Origin: an uncultured Collinsella sp.
GTDB lineage: Bacteria > Actinomycetota > Coriobacteriia > Coriobacteriales > Coriobacteriaceae
Assembly: GCA_902467875.1 (NCBI GenBank)
Contig: CABQWP010000062.1
Location: 1-12,023 of the forward strand
Length of the DNA: 12,023 nucleotides
Direction of reading: 5' to 3'
In this document: positions 5,720-12,023 of the stretch, piece by piece
Layout: each line of letters starts with the position of its first letter
Position numbering within the stretch: the first letter of the stretch is position 1
The notes under the pieces: generated by a model
Databases searched by the model: none
What the model saw: the letters and a program-made list of their open reading frames with translations, nothing else
Told to the model about the DNA's origin: nothing
Made by a program: the position numbers and the translations under genes

Positions 5720-7225
5720 TCATTTTGCCCAGGGGAAAGCCGAGGCCGCGGCCATGTTCTTGCGCACGAGCTCGTCGCGCACCTGAGCCAGGCCCTGCTC
5801 CATGCCCACCACATAGGTCTGCGGGTACAGGAAGCGCTTGAAAGCTGCGTCCAGATGATCGAGCGCCCAAACACAGCGCTCGCGCGCGTCCTGGATGCTC
5901 TCACGCGGAGCCACTGCACTGCCATCGCGCACGATCGGCACCAGCAGCTCGCGATACTCAAGCTCCGACACATCGGTCACCAGAGCGGCATCGTTCACGG
6001 CCACGAGGGTATTGCCGCGCGCGGCGCCCTCCCCCGCCAGATGGTCCTCGTCGTAGATCATGTCGCAGACCGGGCCGCCAAAGCCGTCGTAATAGCGGCG
6101 CACACGCTGCACGCCCGGAATCGTGCGCTTGTAGGGCTGCTCGGAGAGCTTGACCACCGGCGTCCACGGGTCGGCCTCGCTCGCACGGCGGGCGGAAAGC
6201 TTGTACACGCCGCCCAGCGCCGGCTGGTCATAGCAGGTCGCAAGCTTGGTACCCACGCCAAAGCTGTCGATGGGCGCGCCCTGGTCGAGCAGCGACTGAA
6301 TCGTGTACTCATCCAGATCGTTAGAAACCGAGATCCCCACATAGGGCAGGCCCTCGGCATCGAAACGACCGCGGACATACTTGGAGAGCTTGGCGAGGTC
6401 GCCCGAGTCAATGCGAATAGCCGACAGGCGCTCGCCCGCCGCCTCCATCTCCTTGGCAACCGTAATGGCATGCTCGCAGCCCTCGCGCACATCGTAGGTG
6501 TCGATGAGCAGCGTGCAGTTCTTGGGGCTCGACTTGGCAAAGGCGCGGAAGGCCTCGAGCTCGGAATCGAAGCTCATCACCCAGCTGTGCGCATGCGTGC
6601 CAAAGACGGGAATACCGTAGCGGCGGCCGGCGAGCACATTGGACGTAGAGGAGCAGCCGGCGACGTAGCTCGCGCGCGCAACGGCCAGGCCGCCATCGGG
6701 ACCCTGGGCTCGGCGCAGGCCAAACTCGGCCACGGGACGGCCGTCCGCCGCCAGCACCACGCGCGCCGTCTTGGTGGCGACAAGTGTCTGGAACCCGACG
6801 ATGTTGAGCAGCGCCGTCTCGAGCAGCTGGCACTCGAGCGCAGGACCGGTGACGCGCACCATGGGCTCGCGTGGAAAGACGAGCTCGCCCTCGGGGACGG
6901 CGTCGATATTTACATGCGCACGAAAATCGCGCAGGTAGTCGAGGAATGCGGACTTGAACATCGCGCCGCCGGCCGGGGCCTCAAGCGATGCGAGGTAGTC
7001 GATATCCTCGGGCGTAAAGCGCAGATTCTCGACTAGCTCGGGCAGCTCGGCGGTGCCGCACATGACGGCATAGGCGCTGCCAAAGGGATGGTCGCGGTAA
7101 AACGCGGTAAAACAACCCTGCTCATTGGCCTTGCCGCTCTCCCACAGGCCCTGGGCCATAGTGAGTTCGTACAGATCGGTGAGCATTGCGATGTCGGTGG
7201 GATGAGAGATATCGGTCAAAGCCAT
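5720..7225 (-). CDS. pncB: Nicotinate phosphoribosyltransferase
   Basis: Cytoplasmic NAD salvage enzyme (Preiss-Handler pathway) that joins nicotinate and PRPP to give nicotinate mononucleotide, with ATP hydrolysis coupled to the reaction. The 501-residue product starts with the family hallmark TDLYELTMAQ (16-25). It contains FGTHAHSWV with the likely phosphorylated His211, RIDSGDL (271-277) and FGVGTKL (322-328) for PRPP/phosphate binding. The length is normal. The frame is open to 7288, but the ATG at 7225 is favoured by a GAAAGG Shine-Dalgarno sequence and by the start of homology. The gene lies between the small tail-anchored protein gene (82 bp upstream) and proB (79 bp downstream), all on the minus strand with no strong terminators between, suggesting a loose operon. 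Confidence 0.94.
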   Translation of the reverse strand: MALTDISHPTDIAMLTDLYELTMAQGLWESGKANEQGCFTAFYRDHPFGSAYAVMCGTAELPELVENLRFTPEDIDYLASLEAPAGGAMFKSAFLDYLRDFRAHVNIDAVPEGELVFPREPMVRVTGPALECQLLETALLNIVGFQTLVATKTARVVLAADGRPVAEFGLRRAQGPDGGLAVARASYVAGCSSTSNVLAGRRYGIPVFGTHAHSWVMSFDSELEAFRAFAKSSPKNCTLLIDTYDVREGCEHAITVAKEMEAAGERLSAIRIDSGDLAKLSKYVRGRFDAEGLPYVGISVSNDLDEYTIQSLLDQGAPIDSFGVGTKLATCYDQPALGGVYKLSARRASEADPWTPVVKLSEQPYKRTIPGVQRVRRYYDGFGGPVCDMIYDEDHLAGEGAARGNTLVAVNDAALVTDVSELEYRELLVPIVRDGSAVAPRESIQDARERCVWALDHLDAAFKRFLYPQTYVVGMEQGLAQVRDELVRKNMAAASAFPWAK

Positions 7226-7307
7226 GGGGCGACCTTTCGGATGTGTTGTGCAGAGGTTGAGGGTTGGGCGAGGCGGACGTGCGGGCATGGAGCCCGATGC
7301 AAATCGG

Positions 7308-7760
7308 TTAGAGCAGGCCCATGCTGGTCAGGATCGTGTAGCCCATAAAGATGACAAACGCGATGAGGGCAAGGACAATGATGATTTTTTGAGCCGGCGC
7401 CATGCCAGGAATCTCGTTCTCGCCCGTAGGTTCCTTGGAGGTAACCATGCGCTGGGCAAAGGTCATCTCGTCACGGCTCGGCTTGGGCTCGACGGACTTG
7501 GGACGAGCGGCCTTTTTAGGCTGAGGTTTGGGCGCGGCAGGTGCAGGCTTCGCAGCAGTGGGCTTGGGCGCGGGCGCCGGTGCGGATGCGGCGTTCGCGG
7601 CGACCTCCTCGGCCTTCGCACGCTCGGCGCGCAGGGCAGCCAGCTCCTCACGCTCGCGACGGGCCTCTTCCCGAGCCTCGCGGCGGGCCTTCTCAGCGCG
7701 GAGCTCTTCCAACTCAGCGCGCTCCTCGTCGGACAATGGTTGGGACTCAAGCTCGGCCAT
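7308..7760 (-). CDS. Small coiled-coil, Ala/Pro-rich, tail-anchored membrane protein of unknown function
   Basis: I do not recognise the family. The 150-residue product has three parts. Residues 8-55 are Glu/Arg/Ala-rich and very likely a coiled coil. Residues 56-95 are an Ala/Pro/Lys-rich linker. Residues 98-150 include a conserved-looking segment (MTFAQRMV) and a single C-terminal transmembrane helix (about 125-146). With no N-terminal signal and the helix at the end, it should be tail-anchored with the coiled coil in the cytoplasm. The ATG at 7760 is preferred over an upstream GTG at 7796, because that GTG lies inside the tRNA terminator hairpin and AAAGGG precedes 7760. Only about 18 nt separate the terminator T-tract from the ATG, so expression may depend on read-through from the tRNA promoter. 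The coding assignment is good; the function is unknown. Confidence 0.8.
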   Translation of the reverse strand: MAELESQPLSDEERAELEELRAEKARREAREEARREREELAALRAERAKAEEVAANAASAPAPAPKPTAAKPAPAAPKPQPKKAARPKSVEPKPSRDEMTFAQRMVTSKEPTGENEIPGMAPAQKIIIVLALIAFVIFMGYTILTSMGLL

Positions 7761-7778
7761 GGTATAGCCCTTTCTTTT

Positions 7779-7810
7779 AAAAAAAGCCGCCGACACAATG
7801 TCAGCGGCTT
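7779..7810 (-). terminator. Intrinsic terminator of the tRNA-Ala gene
   Basis: On the minus strand AAGCCGCTGACA pairs with TGTCGGCGGCTT (12 bp, one G-U pair) around a TTG loop and is followed directly by a T-run (complement of 7779-7783). It is 14 nt downstream of the tRNA and just upstream of the small protein gene. Confidence 0.9.
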
Positions 7811-7824
7811 ATCAAATCCAAGGG

Positions 7825-7897
7825 TGGAGACGAAGGGAGTCGAACCCTCGGCCTCTGCCATGCGACGGCAGCGCTCTCCCAACTGAGCTACGTCCCC
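7825..7897 (-). tRNA. tRNA-Ala (anticodon CGC)
   Basis: The 73-nt minus-strand sequence folds as a full cloverleaf. The acceptor is GGGGACG/CGTCTCC with a G3-U70 pair, the alanine identity element. The D-arm region is TAGCTCAGTTGGGAGAGC. The anticodon stem CTGCC/GGCAG carries the loop GTCGCAT, giving anticodon CGC (reads GCG). The variable loop has 5 nt, and the T-arm GAGGG-TTCGACT-CCCTT is normal. The discriminator is A73. The 3' CCA is not encoded; CCC follows the discriminator position. A strong promoter lies upstream and an intrinsic terminator downstream. Confidence 0.96.
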
Positions 7898-7910
7898 AGG
7901 ACAAGTCGAT

Positions 7911-7938
7911 ATTTTACCTACGGCTCGCCAACTGTCAA
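7911..7938 (-). promoter_or_regulatory. Sigma-70-type promoter of tRNA-Ala
   Basis: On the minus strand the consensus -35 TTGACA (7938-7933) and the -10 TAAAAT (7916-7911) are separated by 16 bp. Predicted initiation near 7904 leaves a leader of only about 7 nt before the mature tRNA 5' end at 7897. Confidence 0.8.
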
Positions 7939-8001
7939 CGCCCAATAACCAGTCTTTTTGGGGCGCGGCTATTTTGGCAACTTTTCGAACAGGCGATCCT
8001 C

Positions 8002-8039
8002 TCGATGATTTTTTATCCCCGTCCCAGAAAAATCATCGA
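8002..8039 (-). terminator. Hairpin just after the radical SAM gene
   Basis: A perfect 12-bp inverted repeat, TCGATGATTTTT (8002-8013) and AAAAATCATCGA (8028-8039), with a 14-nt loop. It begins 8 nt after the stop codon. Read on the minus strand the loop contains GGGACGGGGATA. No T-tract follows, so termination is less certain than for a classical terminator. Confidence 0.6.
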
Positions 8040-8047
8040 CGAACGCA

Positions 8048-8986
8048 CTACTTTGCGCTGGTAAGAACACCGGTGGTGTCGAAGGCCGGGGTGAAGCTCT
8101 CGTCTACCGCGCCGCCCTCTTGCCAGAACATCGTCGTAAAACCCAGGTCGTCGGCATGGTCGAGCACCTGCTCGTACTCCTCACGCGTCACAGCGCGCGC
8201 CAACTCGCCGCCCTGCTCGCGCATGAGCGCATTGGGCGTGTACTGGTTCATAACTGAGATCGGCACGTCGCCCACCGTCTGCCACACCAGGTCCAGCACG
8301 CGACACGAATCGTCTGAATGCCCCGGAAGCACCAGGTGACGCACGATCATGCCACGCTTCATAAGCCCGTCCTCGTCCACCAACTCTCCCCCGCGGCGCT
8401 CGATCTCGCGCGCCATCTGGGCCAGACCCGACACGGCCACACGCGGGTAATCCTTTATATGGGAGAGCGACTGCGCAAACCCGGCATCGGCATATTTAAA
8501 GTCGGTGAGCCACACATCGACCAGGTCGCCCAGCGCCGCCACGGCACTCGCGCGCTCGTAACCACTCGTGTTGTAGACGATTGGGATAACCAGTCCGCGC
8601 GCCCGTGCCGCGGCAATCGCAGCCGGCAACAGGTGCGCATAGTGCGTCGCCGTCACCAAATTGATGTTGTTGGCACCCTGGTCCTGCAGTTCCAGCATAA
8701 TCTCGACCAGGCGCTCAGGCGAAATCTCAAGGCCAAAATTGCCGGTCGAGATCTCGTGGTTCTGGCAGTAGATACATTTGAGCGAGCAGCCGCTAAAGAA
8801 GATCGTGCCCGAACCGGCCTCGCCCGAGATAGGCGGCTCCTCCCACATATGAAGCGCGGCGCGGGCCACCTTGAGCGTGTCGTTAGCACCGCAGACGCCG
8901 TGCGCGCCCTCATCGCGCGCCGCACCGCAACGGCGCGGACACAAATGGCAGGCGGGCGAAAAAAGTTCGGTCAACGACGTCGGCAT
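8048..8986 (-). CDS. PflX-like radical SAM protein (COG1313 type)
   Basis: The 312-residue product matches the PflX group, annotated as putative pyruvate-formate-lyase activating-like enzymes; no reaction is established for it. The N-terminus has a Cys cluster (Cys13, Cys16, Cys20, Cys32) that may bind metal. The radical SAM CX3CX2C motif is Cys67, Cys71, Cys74 in FFSGCSLKCIYCQN, where the 4Fe-4S cluster and S-adenosylmethionine would bind. Other recognisable segments are EEPPISGEAGSG (49-60), NNINLVTATHY, PIVYNTSGYE and VRHLVLPGHSDD. The frame opens at a TTG at 9001, but the ATG at 8986 has GGAG 9 nt upstream and is preferred. No glycyl-radical enzyme is adjacent, so the name pyruvate-formate-lyase activase should not be taken literally. 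Confidence 0.9.
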   Translation of the reverse strand: MPTSLTELFSPACHLCPRRCGAARDEGAHGVCGANDTLKVARAALHMWEEPPISGEAGSGTIFFSGCSLKCIYCQNHEISTGNFGLEISPERLVEIMLELQDQGANNINLVTATHYAHLLPAAIAAARARGLVIPIVYNTSGYERASAVAALGDLVDVWLTDFKYADAGFAQSLSHIKDYPRVAVSGLAQMAREIERRGGELVDEDGLMKRGMIVRHLVLPGHSDDSCRVLDLVWQTVGDVPISVMNQYTPNALMREQGGELARAVTREEYEQVLDHADDLGFTTMFWQEGGAVDESFTPAFDTTGVLTSAK

Positions 8987-9069
8987 AAAACCATGCTCCA
9001 AAACAACGATTCAGCAGCTCAAACGTAAAGGGATCAACCCCACAGACGGCTCGAGCCCAAGGCGCCGTA

Positions 9070-9098
9070 ATCGTCCGACACGATTTTTGTAATGTCAA
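9070..9098 (-). promoter_or_regulatory. Possible promoter of the radical SAM gene
   Basis: On the minus strand a perfect -35 TTGACA (9098-9093) is followed after 17 bp by GACGAT (9075-9070), a weak -10. Initiation near 9063 would give a leader of about 77 nt. It lies back to back with the plus-strand promoter at about 9124. Confidence 0.45.
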
Positions 9099-9123
9099 GA
9101 CTGGAATCGATAAAGTGCCGCTT

Positions 9124-9129
9124 TATGAT
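9124..9129 (+). promoter_or_regulatory. Possible -10 box of the small RNA
   Basis: TATGAT matches the -10 consensus at 5 of 6 positions and predicts initiation near 9136. The -35 position (CTGGAA at 9101-9106) is poor. The box overlaps a short inverted repeat, ATAAAG (9110-9115) with CTTTAT (9121-9126), which could be an operator. Confidence 0.4.
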
Positions 9130-9135
9130 GTAGGT

Positions 9136-9280
9136 ATTCCGCCCCCCGCGGAGCAACTGGGTGAACCGTCGCGTTTATTTAGGGAGCCCACACAGTCGTA
9201 CCTAGTACAGGTATCCTTCGTTGTTAAGGACGCTGGAACAGTCGATGAGGGCACCCACCTGTTTTAGGTGGGTTCATTTT
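9136..9280 (+). ncRNA. Probable structured small RNA, candidate 6S RNA
   Basis: This non-coding stretch is bounded by a -10-like TATGAT upstream and a clean intrinsic terminator downstream. It contains local hairpins TACCT-AGTAC-AGGTA (9199-9213) and TCCTT-CGTTGTT-AAGGA (9214-9230 region), GCCC/GGGC as a possible closing stem, and a GAGGGCACCCACC 3' end. That end, the GCTGGAACAG segment and the length of about 145 nt recall 6S RNA (ssrS), which binds the housekeeping RNA polymerase. I could not derive a full 6S fold by hand. It could instead be another small RNA, or the attenuated leader of the downstream transferase gene. The 5' end is approximate. Confidence 0.5.
9253..9280 (+). terminator. 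Intrinsic terminator of the small RNA
   Basis: ACCCACCT (9253-9260) pairs with AGGTGGGT (9266-9273) around GTTTT and is followed by TCATTTT. Confidence 0.8.
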
Positions 9281-9511
9281 CGTAACGTGGGGGGTGGTTT
9301 TCTTTTGCCGAAAATCACCATTACAGTCCATATGGATCACCGCCGGCATCCCGACAAGCCATCGACAACATCCCAATATCTGGTAAGCGCGTGATTATCG
9401 CTGCGTGCAATTCCATGCACCCCCCTTGGTCGAGTATTATGGTTCGGCTATGCCCTTTGCGCATGGCGTTCTTCTGACCTTTTCCTTCGACGCTTGGCGG
9501 TTTTTAGATTC
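9281..9511 (+). other. Leader region of the sugar-1-phosphate transferase gene
   Basis: No gene is visible. A hairpin, GGTGGTTTTC (9293-9302) with GAAAATCACC (9310-9319) and one G-U pair, lies just after the small-RNA terminator. A 10-bp palindrome, TCCATATGGA, is at 9327-9336. TATTAT (9435-9440) could be a -10 box for the next gene, but no good -35 accompanies it. TTGGTC (9426-9431) with TATGCC at 17 bp is a weaker alternative. The region immediately before the 9512 ATG has only a weak GGCGG as a ribosome binding site. Confidence 0.4.
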
Positions 9512-10711
9512 ATGGCTTCATCCCCGAGCTACATACCGTACCTATGCGTGGCAGCGGCGGCCTTTATCACGACCTTCCTCGCGGTGCCCCTGGTCAAGCG
9601 CTTGGCAATCAAGCTCGACGCCGTCGACTATCCTTCTAAGCGCCGCATCAACACCAAGCCCATCCCGCGTTTGGGCGGAACGGCGGTGTTTTTGGGCCTG
9701 GTCGTCGCCTGCACTGTGCAAATCCTAGGCACCTGGTACCTGGGTTGGCCGCCCGTTTTGGTGCCCCACCCCCGTCTGCACATCAGCTACCCCATACTTG
9801 CGCTTTCTTTTACCGTTATCTTTGCGACCGGCGCTATCGACGACGTCTTCCAGCTCACGCCCAAGCAAAAGCTGGCCGGACAGGTCCTCGCCGCGCTTAT
9901 CGCCTGCATGGGCGGCCTGCGGATCGGCGTCATCGTCAACCCGTTTGCTCCCGGCGAGATCATGCTCGGATGGCTCGCCTACCCCATTACCGTGATCTAT
10001 CTGGTGGCATTCACCAACATCATTAACCTCATCGACGGCCTCGACGGCTTGGCCACGGGCATCTGCGGCATCGCGTCGTTCACCATGTTTTCGATGGCCG
10101 TTCTCTCGGGCCGCATCGACGCCGCCGCGCTCTCCATTGCGCTCTTTGGCGCCTGTCTGGCCTTTTTGCGCTACAACTTCAACCCCGCAAGCATCTTCTT
10201 GGGCGACTCGGGGTCGCTGCTTCTGGGCTTTGCGCTGGGCTCCATCTCGCTGCTCAACGTGAGCCGCACCGCCGCACTCACCTCGCTTATCATCCCGCTC
10301 ATCGTTGCCGGCGTGCCCATCATCGACACGTTTAGCGCCATTGTGCGCCGCAAGCGCGCCCACATTAGCATCGGGCAGGCCGACAAGGGCCACATCCACC
10401 ACCGCCTGATCCAAGAAGGCTACAACCAAAAACAGGCCGTGCTGCTCATCTATGCCTGGTGCATCATGCTTTCGGCCGGCGCCGCCGCGATTAACCAGGT
10501 CGAGGTGCCCATGCGTGTGCTCATCTTTACCGTGCTCGCCATTGGCTCGGCTGCCTTCGCCAAGCACCTGCACCTGTTTGAACCCGTGCTGCGCCACCAT
10601 TACAACAAGCGCACGCACGAGGACGAGCTGGTCACCCCCGACGACCCCGCTTTTAAGCAGGAGGAGCAGGCAGCCGAGGAGCGCAAAGAAGAGCGCCACC
10701 ACAAGCTCTAG
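9512..10711 (+). CDS. Undecaprenyl-phosphate sugar-1-phosphate transferase (WecA/TagO type)
   Basis: Polytopic membrane enzyme of the MraY/WecA superfamily. It moves a HexNAc-1-phosphate (GlcNAc in known members) from UDP-sugar to undecaprenyl phosphate on the cytoplasmic face, starting wall teichoic acid or other envelope glycopolymers. The 399 residues contain KPIPRLGG (49-56), the Asp pair AIDD (Asp110/111), INLIDGLDGLA (171-181) with Asp175 and Asp178, FLGDSGS (229-235) and GHIHHRL (293-299), plus about ten hydrophobic helices. The HHRL motif points to the WecA/TagO branch rather than MraY. A charged Glu/Lys/His-rich tail (367-399) is cytoplasmic. A TTG at 9494 is an alternative start, but the ATG at 9512 begins a more typical N-terminus. 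Neither start has a strong Shine-Dalgarno sequence. Confidence 0.92.
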   Translation: MASSPSYIPYLCVAAAAFITTFLAVPLVKRLAIKLDAVDYPSKRRINTKPIPRLGGTAVFLGLVVACTVQILGTWYLGWPPVLVPHPRLHISYPILALSFTVIFATGAIDDVFQLTPKQKLAGQVLAALIACMGGLRIGVIVNPFAPGEIMLGWLAYPITVIYLVAFTNIINLIDGLDGLATGICGIASFTMFSMAVLSGRIDAAALSIALFGACLAFLRYNFNPASIFLGDSGSLLLGFALGSISLLNVSRTAALTSLIIPLIVAGVPIIDTFSAIVRRKRAHISIGQADKGHIHHRLIQEGYNQKQAVLLIYAWCIMLSAGAAAINQVEVPMRVLIFTVLAIGSAAFAKHLHLFEPVLRHHYNKRTHEDELVTPDDPAFKQEEQAAEERKEERHHKL

Positions 10712-10734
10712 GGCAAGCTGCCGAGGATGTACCA

Positions 10735-10768
10735 AGGCGTTGGCAGCCGTTCGCGCGAACGCCGCGGC
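10735..10768 (+). repeat. Palindromic hairpin between the transferase gene and trpS
   Basis: CGTTCGCGCGAACG (10748-10761) is a perfect 14-bp palindrome. GGCGTT (10735-10740) can alternatively pair with AACGCC (10758-10763), and GCCGCGGC (10761-10768) is also self-complementary. No T-tract follows. It may be a weak or factor-assisted transcript end for the upstream gene. Confidence 0.45.
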
Positions 10769-10833
10769 GGACTTGAAAGCCGGCCCCTGGCAGTCCCTCA
10801 CCCACTCACGCCCACCCCTCTCAATAAACACGC

Positions 10834-10839
10834 TATCAT
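10834..10839 (+). promoter_or_regulatory. Possible -10 box of trpS
   Basis: TATCAT resembles the -10 consensus (5 of 6) and lies 31 nt before the trpS ATG, predicting initiation near 10846. The expected -35 position is C-rich and unconvincing. Confidence 0.35.
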
Positions 10840-10870
10840 CAAAACCTGCGAACGAACGTTAGGAGCAATC

Positions 10871-11920
10871 ATGCCAAACGAGAACAGCTACGAAGTCGCG
10901 CTGCAAAAGAGCAACGCCATTCGCGAGGGCCTGGCCAAGACGCCCGAGAAGTTCACCATGCTTACCGGCGACCGCCCCACCGGCCGTCTGCACCTGGGTC
11001 ACTACTTTGGCACCCTCAAGGGCCGCGTGGAGCTGCAGAACATGGGCGCCAGGACCAACGTACTCATCGCCGACTACCAGGTCATCACCGACCGCGACAC
11101 CACCGAGCACATCCAGGACAACGTGTACAACATGGTCATGGACTACCTTGCCTGCGGCATCGACCCCGACAAGACCATGATCTACGCGCACTCCGCCGTG
11201 CCCGCCGCCAACCAGCTCATGCTGCCGTTCCTGTCGCTGGTGTCCGAGGCCGAGCTGGCGCGCAACCCCACGGTCAAGGCCGAGATGGAGGCCTCGGGGC
11301 ACGAGCTCACCGGCCTTCTGCTCACCTACCCGGTGCACCAGGCCTGCGACATCCTGTTCTGCAAGGGCAATGTGGTGCCCGTCGGCCGCGACCAGCTGCC
11401 GCACATCGAGCTCACCCGCACCATCGCCCGCCGCTTTAACAACCGCTACGGCAAGGTGTTCCCCGAGGTCGACGCGCTGCTGTCCGAGACCCCGCTGCTG
11501 CCCGGCCTGGACGGTCGCAAGATGAGCAAGAGCTACGGCAACGCCATCAACATCTCGATGACCGCCGAGGAGACGGCCAAGCGCATCAAGAAGAGCCAGA
11601 CCGACTCCGAGCGCATGATCACGTTCGATCCCGAGAACCGCCCCGGCGTGTCCGGCCTGCTTTCGACGGCCGCCATCTGCACCGGCCGTTCCGAGGTCGA
11701 GATTGCCGAGGAGATTGGCATGGGCGGCTCCGGCCAGCTCAAGAAGTACGTGACCGAGGCCGTCAACGAGTACTTCGCACCGATCCGCGAGCGTCGCCAG
11801 CGCTACGAGAACGATCTGGACTATGTGAAGGACGTCCTTCACGAGGGCAACCGTCGCGCCAACGAGATCGCCGATCAGACCCTGGCAGAGGTTCAGGACG
11901 CCATGGGCATGGTGTACTAG
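10871..11920 (+). CDS. trpS: Tryptophanyl-tRNA synthetase
   Basis: Class I aminoacyl-tRNA synthetase that charges tRNA-Trp in the cytoplasm using ATP. The 349-residue product has the HIGH-type motif as HLGH (41-44) within GDRPTGRLHLGH, a YPVHQACDIL segment (153-162) that lines the tryptophan pocket in the family, VGRDQ (171-175), and an intact KMSKSYGN (217-224). The length is normal. The frame is open back to 10727, but the ATG at 10871 is chosen for its TAGGAG Shine-Dalgarno sequence 6 nt upstream and the start of homology. It lies 159 bp after the transferase gene and probably has its own promoter. I see no T-box leader or trp attenuator upstream. Codon use is strongly C-ending, as expected of a well-expressed gene. 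Confidence 0.96.
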   Translation: MPNENSYEVALQKSNAIREGLAKTPEKFTMLTGDRPTGRLHLGHYFGTLKGRVELQNMGARTNVLIADYQVITDRDTTEHIQDNVYNMVMDYLACGIDPDKTMIYAHSAVPAANQLMLPFLSLVSEAELARNPTVKAEMEASGHELTGLLLTYPVHQACDILFCKGNVVPVGRDQLPHIELTRTIARRFNNRYGKVFPEVDALLSETPLLPGLDGRKMSKSYGNAINISMTAEETAKRIKKSQTDSERMITFDPENRPGVSGLLSTAAICTGRSEVEIAEEIGMGGSGQLKKYVTEAVNEYFAPIRERRQRYENDLDYVKDVLHEGNRRANEIADQTLAEVQDAMGMVY

Positions 11921-11955
11921 ACCGATTTGCTGGCTTGAGCTTTCGATTGCTTTAG

Positions 11956-11982
11956 GGCGGGCGCTACGGCGTCCGCCTTTTT
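11956..11982 (+). terminator. Intrinsic terminator of trpS
   Basis: GGCGGGCGC (11956-11964) pairs with GCGTCCGCC (11969-11977) around a TACG loop, with one G-U pair, and is followed by five Ts. Confidence 0.9.
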
Positions 11983-12006
11983 CGGAGCCGGACTGCTTCG
12001 GCTCCG
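11983..12006. repeat. Second hairpin immediately after the trpS terminator
   Basis: CGGAGCCG (11983-11990) pairs perfectly with CGGCTCCG (11999-12006) around an 8-nt loop. It abuts the trpS terminator. It may be a backup terminator or the end of a convergent gene beyond the window. Confidence 0.55.
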
Positions 12007-12023
12007 CCCATTGCACTCCCCCG

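Noticed and set aside
9157..9173. T-box-like sequence (GGGTGAACCGTCGCG)
   Set aside because: It resembles the T-box consensus but lacks the UGGN core followed by ACCGCG. No stem I with specifier loop is apparent upstream, the terminator is about 80 nt away, and the next gene is not a synthetase or amino-acid gene.
9725..10831. Long minus-strand open frame opposite the sugar-1-phosphate transferase
   Set aside because: It is antisense to a gene with intact catalytic motifs; its composition is typical of a shadow frame.
10712..10870. Tryptophan-responsive leader upstream of trpS
   Set aside because: No leader peptide with Trp codons, T-box motif or terminator/antiterminator pair is visible in these 159 bases.
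10859..12016. Long minus-strand open frame opposite trpS
   Set aside because: It is a GC-skew shadow of trpS, rich in Val/Gly/Leu/His low-complexity sequence without motifs.
1..12023. CRISPR array, prophage, insertion sequence or defence system
   Set aside because: No regularly spaced direct repeats, transposase, integrase, phage structural gene or nuclease/helicase module was seen. Apart from the palindrome, the content is housekeeping.

Overview
This is a GC-rich window of about 12 kb with compact bacterial genes. The gene families, the start-site style and the tRNA suggest a gut actinomycete of the class Coriobacteriia, most like Collinsella. That assignment is an inference from general resemblance, not from a database search. 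Most of the content is ordinary chromosomal housekeeping. I see no transposase, phage gene, CRISPR array or defence island.

Layout, left to right. Positions 1-432 hold no convincing gene. Their main feature is a 185-bp in-register palindrome (257-441) whose right arm contains the stop codon of the next gene. pfkA (phosphofructokinase, minus, 433-1512) and a membrane-anchored choloylglycine-hydrolase-family amidase (minus, 1653-2738) follow, separated by a strong GC-rich hairpin. The amidase is divergent from an M18 metallo-aminopeptidase (plus, 2900-4285). The aminopeptidase converges on proB (glutamate 5-kinase, minus, 4513-5640) across two hairpin terminators.

Upstream of proB on the minus strand are pncB (nicotinate phosphoribosyltransferase, 5720-7225), a small coiled-coil tail-anchored protein (7308-7760), tRNA-Ala(CGC) (7825-7897, with its own promoter and terminator) and a PflX-like radical SAM protein (8048-8986). 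A roughly 525-bp intergenic region then carries a probable structured small RNA ending in an intrinsic terminator, possibly 6S RNA. After it, on the plus strand, come a WecA/TagO-type polyprenyl-phosphate sugar-1-phosphate transferase (9512-10711) and trpS (10871-11920), which ends at a textbook terminator.

Functionally the window mixes glycolysis, proline synthesis, NAD salvage, peptide turnover, cell-envelope glycopolymer initiation and translation. There is no clear single pathway. The least explained items are the large palindrome at the pfkA 3' end, a pair of gene-end hairpins sharing a GGGAC(A/G)GG loop, the small RNA at about 9136-9280, the tail-anchored coiled-coil protein, and the amidase with an internal nucleophile behind a membrane anchor.
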